A stretch of 64,000 bases of DNA from Pseudoduganella plicata. GTDB lineage: Bacteria > Pseudomonadota > Gammaproteobacteria > Burkholderiales > Burkholderiaceae_D. The notes under the pieces are model-generated. The model had not been told where the DNA came from and made no database searches. It worked only from the letters and a program-made list of their open reading frames with translations. The stretch spans positions 372,001 to 436,000 of the forward strand of contig NZ_CP038026.1 in the NCBI RefSeq assembly GCF_004421005.1, given 5' to 3'. Made by a program: the position numbers and the translations under genes. Position 1 is the first letter of the stretch; each line of letters starts with the position of its first letter. Positions 8,588-17,367 of the stretch are shown piece by piece.

Positions 8588-9769
8588 CTACACCCGGGCC
8601 AGCCGGTCCAGGGCGAGGCGCAGCGTGTCGTCCTGCTTGGCAAAGCAGAAGCGCACGACGCGCGACTCGACGCCGCCCCGGTAGAACGGCGCGACGGGAA
8701 TGGCGGCGACCTTGATCTCCGCCGCCAGCCATTCGGCAAACGCCACCTCCGGCAGGTCGGAGATGGCCCCGTAACGCACGCACTGGAAATACGTGCCGTC
8801 CGCCGGCAGCAGCTCGAAGCGGCTGGCCGCCAGGCCGGTGCGGAACAGGTCGCGCTTGCGCTGGTAGAAATCCGGCAGCTCGCGCCAGGGCCGCGGGTCG
8901 GCCATGTAGGCGGCGATGCCGTGCTGCATGGGCGCGTTCGTGGAGAACACGTTGTACTGGTGGACCTTGCGGAACTCCGCCATCAGCGGCGCCGGTGCCG
9001 CCACGTAGCCGATCTTCCAGCCCGTGACGTGGAACGTCTTGCCGAAGCTGGAGACGACGAAGCTGCGCGCGGCCAGCACGGCATGGCGGCTCATCGACTC
9101 GTGGCGAGCGCCGTCATAGACCATGTGTTCGTAGACTTCGTCGGCCAGGATCAGGATGCCGGTGCCTTGCACGATGGCGCTCAGGGCGTCGATATCGGCC
9201 TGGCGCAGCACCGTCCCGGTGGGGTTGTGCGGCGTGTTGATGACAAGCAGGCGCGTTTTCGGCGTCACGGCCGCCGCGATCCTGTCCCACGGGATGGCAT
9301 AGCAAGCGTCCGTGAGCGTCATCTGGACCAGCACGGGCACGCCGCCCGCCAGTTCCACGGTGGGCAGGTAGCTGTCGTAGGCCGGTTCGATGATGATGAC
9401 TTCGTCGCCCGGATGCACGCAGCACAGGATGGCCGTCGTCAGCGCCTGCGTGGCACCGGCGGTGACGGTGATTTCCGTGTCGGCGTCGTACTGGCGGCCG
9501 TAGGTGGCGGCGATCTTGGCGGCGATGGCCTGGCGCAGCGCCGGTACACCCGTCATCATCGGGTACTGGTTGAAGCCGGCGCGCATGGCTTCGGTGACGG
9601 CGTCGACGAGCCGCGCGTCGCAGGCGAAGTCGGGGAACCCTTGCCCCAGGTTGACGGCGCCATGCTGCGCGGCCAGCATCGACATGTGCGTAAATACGGT
9701 GGTGCCGACACTGGGCAGGCGGGAGACGATGGCCGGCGTTACCGGGCCGGCGGGGGAAGTCGTGGACAT
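8588..9769 (-). CDS. PLP-dependent aminotransferase (class I/II, YbdL-like)
   Basis: About 393 residues. Fold-type I aminotransferase of the group containing E. coli YbdL (methionine aminotransferase) and kynurenine transaminases. Seen: INLGQGFPDF-like VNLGQGFPDF, MTGVPALRQAIA, the cofactor site TAGATQAL, the substrate motif NTPHNPTG, DEVYEHMVYD, the PLP lysine in SSFGKTFHVTGWKIGY, and the C-terminal arginine region VVRFCFAKQ. It would move an amino group between an amino acid such as methionine or an aromatic and a keto acid. The start ATG at 9769 (MSTTSPAG) matches where homologues begin; an upstream in-frame ATG at 9802 would add eleven residues. It is followed two bases later by the HD-GYP gene. 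Confidence 0.9.
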   Translation of the reverse strand: MSTTSPAGPVTPAIVSRLPSVGTTVFTHMSMLAAQHGAVNLGQGFPDFACDARLVDAVTEAMRAGFNQYPMMTGVPALRQAIAAKIAATYGRQYDADTEITVTAGATQALTTAILCCVHPGDEVIIIEPAYDSYLPTVELAGGVPVLVQMTLTDACYAIPWDRIAAAVTPKTRLLVINTPHNPTGTVLRQADIDALSAIVQGTGILILADEVYEHMVYDGARHESMSRHAVLAARSFVVSSFGKTFHVTGWKIGYVAAPAPLMAEFRKVHQYNVFSTNAPMQHGIAAYMADPRPWRELPDFYQRKRDLFRTGLAASRFELLPADGTYFQCVRYGAISDLPEVAFAEWLAAEIKVAAIPVAPFYRGGVESRVVRFCFAKQDDTLRLALDRLARV

Positions 9770-9832
9770 GGGTTGTCGTAATGTGGCTGGTGGTCGTTCC
9801 ATTCTAGCGCAGCCGGCGGGCGCCGGGCCGCA

Positions 9833-10291
9833 TCAGACGGCCGTTGCAGGCGGCGTCCATTTTTCCGGCAGGATGACCCTGAACATGCCGGCTTTTTCCA
9901 GCCGTTTTGCCAGCTTGAGCAGGGCCTTGTCCTTCGTGATCAGCGTGCCGGCGCCCGCGTCGCGCGCCAGTTCCAGGAATTTCTGGTCGTCCGGGTCGGT
10001 GCAGACGGGCAGCCGCACGCCCGATTCGGGCGGTTGGACCACCTTGATCAGCGCGTCGAACCTGGCCGCCGCCAGCGGACGCGTGCTGTCGTCCAGCGGC
10101 AGGTGAGGGTAGTGCAGCACGATGTTGTATTCGTCGCGGCAGTCGGCGCGGGTGATCGCCTCGACCGTGCCGCTTTCCAGCGCGGCCAGCAGGGCGGCCC
10201 AGCGCGGGTCGTGGAACACGAACAGATCGAGGCAGACGTTCGTGTCGATAACGATGCGGTCCGGCAAGCTTTGGGTTGAAGCGGGTATCAT
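9833..10291 (-). CDS. PIN-domain protein, putative toxin-type RNase
   Basis: 152 residues, one PIN domain of the family annotated as putative toxin-antitoxin component. Acidic metal-site residues are visible in [11 protein letters not shown], in CRDEYNIVL and in [13 protein letters not shown], followed by [15 protein letters not shown] domains are magnesium-dependent RNases. No antitoxin-like DNA-binding gene lies next to it: upstream is the divergent yaaA 41 bases away, downstream the aminotransferase. Start: ATG at 10291 (MIPASTQ) is preferred to the upstream in-frame start at 10357, which would run into yaaA. Either an orphan nuclease or part of a system whose partner is elsewhere. Confidence 0.8.
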   Translation of the reverse strand: MIPASTQSLPDRIVIDTNVCLDLFVFHDPRWAALLAALESGTVEAITRADCRDEYNIVLHYPHLPLDDSTRPLAAARFDALIKVVQPPESGVRLPVCTDPDDQKFLELARDAGAGTLITKDKALLKLAKRLEKAGMFRVILPEKWTPPATAV

Positions 10292-10332
10292 GTGGGAATT
10301 CTTGTTTTCAAGTATGTCTGGTTCCGAATCAT

Positions 10333-11100
10333 ATGCTGATAGTGCTTTCCCCCGCAAAAAGTCTCGACCTGGAGACGCCTTCTCCCACCCCCCACGCCAC
10401 CGAACCCGCGTTTCTCGATCATTCCGAGCAGCTGATCGCCCGGTTGCGCGACTTCTCGCCGGCCCAGCTGGCCGAGCTGATGGACCTGTCGGACGCGCTG
10501 TCCGCGCTGAACGTGGGCCGTTATGCGTCGTGGACGAAATCCACCGCCGAAGGCCGCCAGGCCGTGATGACGTTCAATGGCGACGTGTACGACGGCCTGG
10601 CGGCCCGCACGATGGCGCCATCGCAGCTGGACTATACGCAGTCGCGCGTGCGCATCCTGTCGGGCCTGTATGGTCTGCTGCGTCCCCTGGACCTGATCCA
10701 CCCGCACCGGCTGGAAATGGGCACGCGACTTGCCAACCCGCGCGGCAAGGATCTGTATGCGTTCTGGGGCGACACGATTACCGACGCGCTCAACGCCGCG
10801 GCGAAGGAACAGGGCGCGCAGTACCTCGTCAACTGCGCTTCCGAGGAGTATTTCAAGTCCGTGCGCAAGGCCAAGCTGGCCGTGCCCGTCATCACGCCCG
10901 TCTTCGAGGAATGGAAGAACGGCAAGTACAAGATCATCTCGTTCTATGCCAAGCGCGCCCGCGGCATGCTGGCCCGCTATGCGGCCGATCGGGGCATCAC
11001 CGAGCCGGAGGGGCTCAAGTCGTTCGATGTGGAGGGGTATGGGTTCGATGCGGGCGCTTCGAACGACACCACGTGGGTGTTCAGGCGCAAGGTGGCTTGA
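10333..11100 (+). CDS. yaaA: Peroxide stress protein YaaA (DUF328)
   Basis: 255 residues covering the whole YaaA family. Diagnostic segments: [12 protein letters not shown] at the start, [75 protein letters not shown] and [12 protein letters not shown]. In E. coli YaaA limits damage from hydrogen peroxide by lowering free iron; a DNA-binding fold has been described. ATG at 10333 gives the standard N-terminus; an in-frame ATG at 10276 would add 19 untypical residues. It is divergent from the PIN gene, so the 41-base gap must hold both promoters. Confidence 0.95.
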   Translation: MLIVLSPAKSLDLETPSPTPHATEPAFLDHSEQLIARLRDFSPAQLAELMDLSDALSALNVGRYASWTKSTAEGRQAVMTFNGDVYDGLAARTMAPSQLDYTQSRVRILSGLYGLLRPLDLIHPHRLEMGTRLANPRGKDLYAFWGDTITDALNAAAKEQGAQYLVNCASEEYFKSVRKAKLAVPVITPVFEEWKNGKYKIISFYAKRARGMLARYAADRGITEPEGLKSFDVEGYGFDAGASNDTTWVFRRKVA

Positions 11101-11119
11101 GGAAACGATCGGAGAGAAG

Positions 11120-11524
11120 ATGATGTTTCGATTCGATTTACGCTTGCTCGGGATTGCGCTTCTGTGCGGCTCATTCGCGGGGCGGACTGCGTTTGCCCAG
11201 GAAGCCGAGCATCCGACGCATCAAGCGGACAGATCGGCTCGTGTCAACCTCCCAGGGTGCGCCAGGCCCCAATATCCCCGTTCCGCGCTGTTGTTAGAAG
11301 CGGAGGGTACCGTCACGCTGTCCTATTTGATCGGCGCCGATGGCACGGTAAAGGAGTCGAGAGTATTTCGGTCGAGTGGCAATGCAGAACTTGACGAGGC
11401 CGCCCGTATTGCGCTGGCAAAATGTCGATTCGATCCGGCGGTAGTTGATGGCCAGCCTGTCGAGGCATGGACAAAGATGCAATATCTCTGGAAGCTCGAC
11501 GCAAGGCCGATGTACTCTTTCTAG
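11120..11524 (+). CDS. Periplasmic TonB C-terminal domain protein
   Basis: 134 residues. A cleavable signal peptide is apparent (positively charged start, LLGIALLCGSFAG, likely cut after TAFA). The mature part is a TonB_C-type domain: CARPQYPRSALLLEAEG, TVTLSYLIGADGTV, SGNAELDEAARIAL, CRFDPA and a closing WTKMQYLWKL. There is no membrane anchor or proline-rich spanner, so it is not a full TonB; such stand-alone proteins are common and their role is unclear. A good Shine-Dalgarno sequence (GGAGAG) precedes the ATG at 11120. It follows yaaA by 19 bases. Two mirrored cysteines could form a disulfide. Confidence 0.8.
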   Translation: MMFRFDLRLLGIALLCGSFAGRTAFAQEAEHPTHQADRSARVNLPGCARPQYPRSALLLEAEGTVTLSYLIGADGTVKESRVFRSSGNAELDEAARIALAKCRFDPAVVDGQPVEAWTKMQYLWKLDARPMYSF

Positions 11525-11627
11525 GCATCGGTGGCACGGCTGTGGCCCTGAGACACACGGGGCGTCTCAGCGCACTGTGCGCGTGAGCAGGCCACCGAGA
11601 CTGGATGGCTTTCGGCGCCAGAAAGTC

Positions 11628-11681
11628 GGGGACAGGCACCAATCTTCGCGTCTCCCGACTCGGAGATTGGCGCCTGTCCCC
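11628..11681. repeat. GGGGACAG-type inverted repeat, copy A
   Basis: An imperfect palindrome with 18-base arms (17 of 18 matching) at 11628-11645 and 11664-11681, separated by 18 bases. The arms begin GGGGACAGGCACC. It sits in the convergent gap between the TonB-like gene and bamD. Three related elements occur in this window (26319, 30752, 32528). As RNA it would form a strong hairpin readable from both strands, so it could end transcription from either side. The rest of the gap (11525-11735) shows nothing else. Confidence 0.8.
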
Positions 11682-11735
11682 AGCTATCGCAAGTGCCGCA
11701 GGCTCATTTTTTGATCGCCGCGCACTGCGCGACGA

Positions 11736-12539
11736 TCACCCCCAGAACTTCCACCACTTGCGTTCGGGCTTCGGCGCGCCTTCCTCGATGAATTTCGAGT
11801 TCGGGAAGTTCTGCTTGAAGACGCGCATCGCGTCGTCGCGCAGGGCGGTGTTGCCCAGTTTGTCGTAGCTGCGTGCCATGATCCACAGCGCTTCCTCGAT
11901 CGACGGCGAGTCGCGGTAGTCGCGCACGGCGTCCTGGGCGCGGTTGGCGGCGGCCAGGTAGGCGCCGCGGCGGTAGTAGTAGCGCGCCACGTAGACTTCG
12001 TACTTCGCCATCGCGTTGATCAGGTACTTCATCCGCTCGACGGAGTCCGGCGCGTATTTGCTGTTCGGGAATTTGTCGACCAGCGCCTTGAACGCGGCAA
12101 ACGCTTCGCGCGTGGCTTTCGGATCGCGCTCGGCCGGATCCTGTTCGTAGACGAAGTTCAGCAGGCTCAGCTGGTCATTGAAGTTGACCAGGCCACGCAG
12201 GTAGTACATGTAGTCCACGTTCGGGTGATTCGGGTGCAGCTTGATGAAACGCTCCACGGCGGCCAGCGCCTGGGCCTGGTCCTGTGCCTTGTAGTAGGCG
12301 TAGGCCACTTCCATCTGCGCCTGTTGCGCGTACACGCCGAACGGATAGCTCGCTTCCAGCTTCTCGTACAGCTGAATTGCACGCTCGTAGTGCTGGCCGG
12401 CCATTTCTTCCTTGGCCTCCGAGTATAATTTCGTTGCGGACCAACCTTTGGTCTCATCGGTCTGCTCAGGTAACAGGCCGCAGGCCGACAGACTGAGCAG
12501 TAAAACCGATGCTGCCACCACCTTGATTTTTTTTTGCAT
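11736..12539 (-). CDS. bamD: Outer membrane assembly lipoprotein BamD
   Basis: 267 residues. Essential lipoprotein of the BAM complex that folds beta-barrel proteins into the outer membrane. The signal peptide ends in the lipobox LSAC with lipidated Cys20. TPR-like helical pairs follow: KLYSEAKEEMAGQHYERAIQ, YEKLEASYPFG, AQMEVAYAYYKAQDQAQA, FIKLHPNHPNVDYMYYLRGL, and FKALVDKFPNSKYAPDS. The C-terminus ends KPERKWWKFWG. Start: ATG at 12539 (MQKKIK) puts the signal peptide at the end; the in-frame ATG at 12566 would add nine residues. It is divergent from rluD, 65 bases apart, as in many betaproteobacteria. Confidence 0.95.
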   Translation of the reverse strand: MQKKIKVVAASVLLLSLSACGLLPEQTDETKGWSATKLYSEAKEEMAGQHYERAIQLYEKLEASYPFGVYAQQAQMEVAYAYYKAQDQAQALAAVERFIKLHPNHPNVDYMYYLRGLVNFNDQLSLLNFVYEQDPAERDPKATREAFAAFKALVDKFPNSKYAPDSVERMKYLINAMAKYEVYVARYYYRRGAYLAAANRAQDAVRDYRDSPSIEEALWIMARSYDKLGNTALRDDAMRVFKQNFPNSKFIEEGAPKPERKWWKFWG

Positions 12540-12604
12540 GTTCTCGTGCAAGAAGACGTTTAACAAGATACTACACTAGGCTGATTATAGCCGATGGGAA
12601 TGCC

Positions 12605-13717
12605 GTGAAATTGAACACTGTGCCGAATCCGGCCGACGAACTGCCCGATCACGATTTTGACGCCGATTTCGATGGCGAGTTCCCGGCCGAAATCGCCGCT
12701 GAATTACCGGGCTTTGCCGCGCCGCTGGCCCCGATCGAACTGGAGCTGACGCCGGAAGCGTGCGGCGAGCGCCTGGACAAGGTGATCGCGAAACTCGTCC
12801 CGCAATTCTCGCGCGGCCGGCTGCAAAGCTGGATCGAGGAGGGCTTCGTCACCGTGGACGGCAAGCCGGCCAAGGTGCGTGCCACCGTTTACGGTGACGA
12901 AAAAATCGTCGTGCTGCCGCAGGCGGCGCCGGAAGACGTGGCGTTCACGCCCGAGGAAATGGACCTGAACGTCGTGTTCGAGGACGACCACCTGATCGTC
13001 ATCAACAAGCCAGCCGGGCTTGTCGTCCATCCGGGCGCGGGCAACTGGTCCGGCACGCTGCTGAACGGCCTGCTGCACCGCTGGCCGCAACTGGGCGGCG
13101 TGCCGCGCGCGGGCATCGTCCACCGTCTCGACAAGGATACCTCCGGCCTGATGGTTATCGGCAAGGACCTGCCGACCCAGACGGACCTCGTCCGCCAGTT
13201 GCAGGCGCGTACCGTCAAGCGCGAATACTGGGCGCTGGTGTGGGGCACGCCGCGCCTGTCGGGAACCATCGACGCGTCGATGGGCCGCGATCAGAAGAAC
13301 CGGGTCAAGATGGCGGTGTCGACCAGCCTGGGCTCGAAGCCGGCCATCACGCACTACCAGCGCCTCGAGTCGGGCGAGCTGGACCGCCGTCCAGTGACGC
13401 TGGTGCAGTGCCGCCTGGAGACGGGCCGCACGCACCAGATCCGCGTCCACATGGCGCACCTGGGTTTCCCGCTGGTGGGCGATTACGTCTACGGCAAGCC
13501 GCACCTGACGGGCGTGTTCCACCGCCAGGCGCTGCAGGCGCGCCGCCTTGGGCTGACGCACCCGGCCACGGGCGCAGCCTGCGAATGGATCATCCCGCTG
13601 GCCGACGACTTCCGCGCGCTGCTGGATCAGGCAGGCATCGAGGAGCCGCCCGAGACGGTCATCGGCGACGACTACGAGGATGCCGAGGACGACTACGACT
13701 ACGATGACGAGGCGTGA
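12605..13717 (+). CDS. rluD: 23S rRNA pseudouridine synthase RluD
   Basis: 370 residues. Converts uridines 1911, 1915 and 1917 in helix 69 of 23S rRNA to pseudouridine. An S4 RNA-binding domain (about 60-115: ERLDKVIAKLVPQFSRGRLQ, then SWIEEGFVTVDGKP) precedes the RluA-type catalytic domain with VVHPGAGNWSGTL, the catalytic motif GIVHRLDKDTSGLM with its Asp, and ETGRTHQIRVHMAH. The first 45 residues are acidic and variable, and the last 20 are very acidic (DDYEDAEDDYDYDDEA). GTG start at 12605. The stop overlaps the pgeF start region (GTGATCATG at 13714). Confidence 0.95.
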   Translation: MKLNTVPNPADELPDHDFDADFDGEFPAEIAAELPGFAAPLAPIELELTPEACGERLDKVIAKLVPQFSRGRLQSWIEEGFVTVDGKPAKVRATVYGDEKIVVLPQAAPEDVAFTPEEMDLNVVFEDDHLIVINKPAGLVVHPGAGNWSGTLLNGLLHRWPQLGGVPRAGIVHRLDKDTSGLMVIGKDLPTQTDLVRQLQARTVKREYWALVWGTPRLSGTIDASMGRDQKNRVKMAVSTSLGSKPAITHYQRLESGELDRRPVTLVQCRLETGRTHQIRVHMAHLGFPLVGDYVYGKPHLTGVFHRQALQARRLGLTHPATGAACEWIIPLADDFRALLDQAGIEEPPETVIGDDYEDAEDDYDYDDEA

Positions 13718-14517
13718 TCATGCGCAATCGCAACAGCGTGCAGTTCCTGGACCCGGACTGGCCCGACCTGCCTGAATCGGTCGGCGTGCTGTGCACCACG
13801 CGCCGCGGCGGCGTCAGCCCCGCGCCGTATGACGACGGGCAGGGCAAGGGCGGCCTGAACCTGGGCGTGCATGTGGGCGATTCGCCTCGCTGCGTCGAAC
13901 GCAACCGCGATATCGTGCGCGCCGAGCTGCCGGCCGAACCCGTCTGGCTGTCGCAGGTGCACGGCACGGCGGTCATCGACGCCGGTACCGTCGACGTGCT
14001 GGCCCATGCGCCCGCGCCGACAGCGGATGCCAGCTATGCGCGCGAGCGCGGCGTCGTCTGCGCCGTGCTGTCGGCCGACTGCCTGCCGGTGCTGTTCTGC
14101 GATGCGGCCGGTACGATGGTGGCTGCGGCGCATGCAGGCTGGCGCGGTCTGGCCGAAGGCGTGCTGGAAAACACGGCCACTGCGATGTACGGGGCCGGCG
14201 CACGCGATTTGCGAGCGTGGCTCGGGGCGGCCATCGGTCCGGCCAAATTCGAGGTCGGCTCGGAGGTGCTGGCGGCGTTTCTGGTACGCGCCGAAGGGCA
14301 TGAGGATCTTGTCCGCGCCGCGTTCGTGCCCGTGCCCGAGCGTCCCGGCAAGTATCTGTGCAACCTGTATGCACTGGCCCGCATCGCGCTGCAGCGCGCA
14401 GGCGTGCACCGGATTACCGGCGGCGACTTCTGCACCGTCTCGAACTCCGGCCGCTTTTACTCCTACCGCCGCGACGGCGTGACGGGCCGCCAGGCCAGCC
14501 TGATCTGGCTCAGGTAG
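13714..14517 (+). CDS. pgeF: Peptidoglycan editing factor PgeF (YfiH, laccase-domain family)
   Basis: 267 residues. Member of the YfiH/COG1496 family, which removes wrongly incorporated residues during peptidoglycan precursor synthesis; purine nucleoside phosphorylase activity has also been shown for relatives. The metal-site motifs are visible: WLSQVHGTAVID, VLSADCLPVLFCD, AAHAGWRGLAEGV, the GAAIGPAKFEVG loop and GGDFCTVSNSGRFYSYRRDG. The first possible start is GTG at 13714, overlapping the rluD stop by four bases; ATG at 13720 (MRNRNSV) is equally plausible. Its 3' end overlaps the opposite-strand membrane protein gene by eight bases. Confidence 0.93.
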   Translation: MIMRNRNSVQFLDPDWPDLPESVGVLCTTRRGGVSPAPYDDGQGKGGLNLGVHVGDSPRCVERNRDIVRAELPAEPVWLSQVHGTAVIDAGTVDVLAHAPAPTADASYARERGVVCAVLSADCLPVLFCDAAGTMVAAAHAGWRGLAEGVLENTATAMYGAGARDLRAWLGAAIGPAKFEVGSEVLAAFLVRAEGHEDLVRAAFVPVPERPGKYLCNLYALARIALQRAGVHRITGGDFCTVSNSGRFYSYRRDGVTGRQASLIWLR

Positions 14518-14710
14518 TCGTGTCGTCGGCAGCCCGCGCCGCGGCCGCGCGCTGCCGTTTGCGCCGTTTGCCACCGGTCACATAGAATAGAATGCCCAGT
14601 GGCAGGGCACAGTACAGCAGGAACGTCATGATGCCCGCCACCACGGTGGGTTCGGTCAGCGCCATCAGCAGCACGACATAGATCCAGGCAAGCGCAGTCA
14701 TCAGAAGCAT
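14510..14710 (-). CDS. Small two-span membrane protein
   Basis: 66 residues from the ATG at 14710. Two hydrophobic helices (MLLMTALAWIYVVLLMAL and ITFLL-like GIMTFLLYCALPLGILFYV) are followed by a strongly basic tail (GGKRRKRQR) and a Thr-rich end. The topology suggests a tiny inner-membrane protein with a cytoplasmic C-terminus. I recognise no named family, but proteins of this form often sit in front of phaC in related genomes (recalled, not checked). It is divergent from phaC by 46 bases. Confidence 0.6.
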   Translation of the reverse strand: MLLMTALAWIYVVLLMALTEPTVVAGIMTFLLYCALPLGILFYVTGGKRRKRQRAAAARAADDTTT

Positions 14711-14756
14711 AGATTCAGATTGTAGTCTTCGGTAACAAAGATCAATTCTAAATGGA

Positions 14757-16480
14757 ATGCACATGAACAAGCCCGACCCGCAAGCGATCGCTTCCGCATG
14801 GATGTCCCAGCTCAGCGATCCGAATCACTGGCAGTCCTGGTTCCGCATGATGCCCGATATGAATGCCATGCCGGGCGCCGCGCTGCTGCGCGACGCCGGC
14901 GCCGCCATCCGTCCGGATGCGCTGGAGGCACTGAAGAACCAATACATCGCCGAGTTCGGCGCGCTGTGGCAGGAGTTCCTGGCCGGGCGCGCCCCGCAAG
15001 TGAAGGACCGCCGGTTTGCGGCGGATGCGTGGACAGCCAATCCCGTCTCCGCCTTCAATGCGGCCGCCTACCTGCTCAATGCGAAATTCCTGATCGCGAT
15101 GGCCGACGCCGTCGAGGCGTCGCCGCACCAGAAACAGAAGATCCGCTTTGCCGTGCAGCAACTGGTCGACGCGATGTCGCCCGCGAACTTCCTGGCGACC
15201 AACCCGGAAGCGCAGCAGAAGCTGATCGAAACGAAGGGCGAAAGCCTGACCAAGGGGCTGGCCAATATGCTGGCGGACATGCGCCGCGGCCATATTTCGC
15301 AGTCCGACGAAAAGGCGTTCGAGGTGGGCCGCAACCTGGCCACGACGGAAGGCCAGGTCGTGTATGAAAACGCGCTGTTCCAGCTGCTGCAGTACAAGCC
15401 GCTGACGGCCAGGGTGCGCGAACGGCCGCTGCTGATGGTGCCGCCGTGCATCAACAAATACTACATCCTCGACCTGCAGCCGGACAATTCCCTGGTCCGC
15501 TACGCCGTCGAGCAGGGCAATACCGTGTTTCTGGTCTCGTGGCGCAATCCGGATGCGTCGCTGGCGCAGAAGGGCTGGGACGACTACACGGAGGAGGGCG
15601 TCATCGAGGCCATCCGTGTCACGCGGGAAATCAGCGGCGCTGACCAGCTCAACACGCTCGGTTTCTGTGTAGGCGGCACGTTGCTGGCTGCCGCGCTGGC
15701 CGTGCTGGCGGCGCGGGGCAGCAGCCAGCCGCCAGCGTGACGTTGCTGACGACGTTCCTGGACTTCTCCGATACGGGTGTGCTGAGCGTATTCGTCGATG
15801 AAGCGCAGGTGGCGCTGCGCGAACAGGCGCTGGGGCGGGGCGGGATCATGCCGGGGCGCGACCTGGCCAGCACGTTCTCCAGCCTGCGACCGAACGACCT
15901 TGTATGGAATTACGTGCAGTCGAACTACCTGAAGGGCAACGAGCCGCCGCCGTTCGACCTGCTGTTCTGGAATGCCGATTCGACCAACCTGCCGGGGCCG
16001 ATGTTCTGCTGGTACCTGCGCAATACGTATCTCGAAAACAACCTGAAGGAGCCGGGCAAGCTCACCGTTGCCGGCGAGAAGATCGACCTGGGTGCGATCG
16101 ATGCACCGGCCTTTGTCTACTCGTCGCGCGAGGACCATATCGTGCCGTGGCAGTCGGCGTTCGCCTCGACGGCGATCATGAATCCCGGCCGGCGCGAGCG
16201 CAACCGCTTCGTGCTGGGCGCTTCCGGCCATATTGCCGGCGTCATCAATTCGCCGGCAAAGAAAAAGCGCAGCTACTGGATCAACGATACGCCTGGCATC
16301 GGGGTGGACGGCTGGCTGGCGGGTGCTACCGAGCATCCCGGCAGCTGGTGGCCTGAGTGGGCCGCCTTCCTGGCGCAACATGGCGGTAGCGAGGTCAAGG
16401 CGCCCACGAAATTGGGCAACGCGACATACAAGCCCATCGAGCCCGCACCTGGCCGTTACGTCAAGGAAAAGGCCGAGTAA
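14757..16480 (+). pseudogene. phaC: Class I poly(3-hydroxyalkanoate) synthase PhaC, broken by a frameshift
   Basis: Polymerises (R)-3-hydroxyacyl-CoA into polyester granules. The product is split: 14757-15740 carries the N-terminal domain and the nucleophile elbow GFCVGG with the catalytic Cys; after ALAVLAARG it runs into a stop at 15738. The match resumes in another frame from about 15733 (ASVTLLTTFLDFSDTG) to 16480, carrying the catalytic Asp (SREDHIVPW) and His (ASGHIAGVINSP). Adding one base near 15730 would rejoin them (QPASVTLL) to about 574 residues, the usual class I length. As sequenced, neither fragment holds the complete triad. The break lies in a GC-rich repeat (GCAGCCAGCCGCCAGC), a likely site for a sequencing or assembly error, but a real loss of function cannot be excluded. 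phaR follows. Confidence 0.88.
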
Positions 16481-16620
16481 GGCGGGAAATTCCGCCATTT
16501 GTCCAGCGCTTATGTTAGTTGCGTTGTAATAAGCGCCGGGCGGGGGTTCCGCTGGGGGGAAACTTGTATCGATGCCACCATCCGGGGTTTTTTTCGCACT
16601 ATAATAAGGTGATTCGTGGA

Positions 16621-16645
16621 AAGCGAACCGCCGTTCGCTTTTTTT
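16621..16645 (+). terminator. Rho-independent terminator after phaC
   Basis: A perfect 8-base stem (AAGCGAAC / GTTCGCTT) with a 4-base loop is followed directly by a run of T. It lies 140 bases after phaC and 75 before phaR. A TATAAT hexamer at 16600-16605 lies just upstream, so a transcript starting there would meet the hairpin at once, allowing attenuation; that is inference. Confidence 0.8.
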
Positions 16646-16719
16646 ACGATGATTTACCCTGGCAGTATTAACCCGGTGCGCGCGACAGGCGCCGCATTTA
16701 GTGGATGAGTGGACTTGTG

Positions 16720-17283
16720 ATGAGTAGTGCAAAGAAAAGTGCTGAACGCCTGATCAAGAAGTACCCGAACCGCCGTCTCTACGATACGCAGACCAGTTCC
16801 TATATCACCTTGACCGACGTCAAGCAGCTCGTGCTCGATGCCGATCCGTTTACCGTTGTCGACGCGAAGTCGAACGAGGACCTGACGCGCAGCATCCTGC
16901 TGCAGATCATCCTGGAAGAGGAAGCCAGCGGCGTGCCGATGTTCTCCACCGATGTGCTGGCGCAGATCATCCGCTACTACGGCCACGCGATGCAGGGCAT
17001 GATGGGCTCGTACCTGGAGAAGAACGTCCAGGCGTTTACCGACATCCAGCGCCGCCTGACGACGGGCGCCACCAATTTCGAAGGGAAGCCGTTCAGCCCC
17101 GAGATGTGGACGCAGTTCATGAACGTGCAGGCCCCCATCATGCAGGGCATGATGAACAACTACATCGACCAGAGCAAGAACCTGTTCGTGCAGATGCAGG
17201 AACAGATGCAGAACCAGAGCCTCAGCCTGTTCGGCGCGTTCCCGTTCGCGGTGCCGCCGACGGCGCCGCCCGAAAAGAAGTAA
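16720..17283 (+). CDS. phaR: Polyhydroxyalkanoate synthesis repressor PhaR
   Basis: 187 residues. DNA- and polymer-binding repressor of phasin and PHA genes. The conserved N-terminal domain is complete (RLIKKYPNRRLYDTQTSSYI, TLTDVKQLVLD, FTVVDAKSNEDLTRSILLQI), followed by the PHB-accumulation regulatory domain (MFSTDVLAQIIRYYGHAMQG) and a Met/Gln-rich tail of helices (MQEQMQNQSLSLFGAFPF). ATG at 16720 (MSSAKK) is the usual family start; the in-frame ATG at 16705 would add five residues. It sits downstream of phaC and has its own terminator at 17305. Confidence 0.95.
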   Translation: MSSAKKSAERLIKKYPNRRLYDTQTSSYITLTDVKQLVLDADPFTVVDAKSNEDLTRSILLQIILEEEASGVPMFSTDVLAQIIRYYGHAMQGMMGSYLEKNVQAFTDIQRRLTTGATNFEGKPFSPEMWTQFMNVQAPIMQGMMNNYIDQSKNLFVQMQEQMQNQSLSLFGAFPFAVPPTAPPEKK

Positions 17284-17304
17284 GTTTTACCGTCAGTTGC
17301 AGCG

Positions 17305-17332
17305 AAGCCGGCCTCGTGCCGGCTTTTGTTTT
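17305..17332 (+). terminator. Rho-independent terminator of phaR
   Basis: A perfect 8-base stem AAGCCGGC / GCCGGCTT with a 5-base loop is followed by TTGTTTT. It lies 22 bases after the phaR stop and before the convergent gene that ends at 17368. Confidence 0.85.
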
Positions 17333-17367
17333 GTCGGCCGCGGGTTGCGCCGCCGGCGCATGGGCAG

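Noticed and set aside
10730-11119. Upstream extension of the TonB-like gene inside yaaA
   Set aside because: It would precede the signal peptide with 130 low-complexity residues; the start at 11120 has a good ribosome site and gives an exported protein.
16595-16610. TATAAT at 16600 as a phaR promoter
   Set aside because: No -35 hexamer at a proper distance, and the terminator at 16621 would stop such a transcript at once; kept only as a note.
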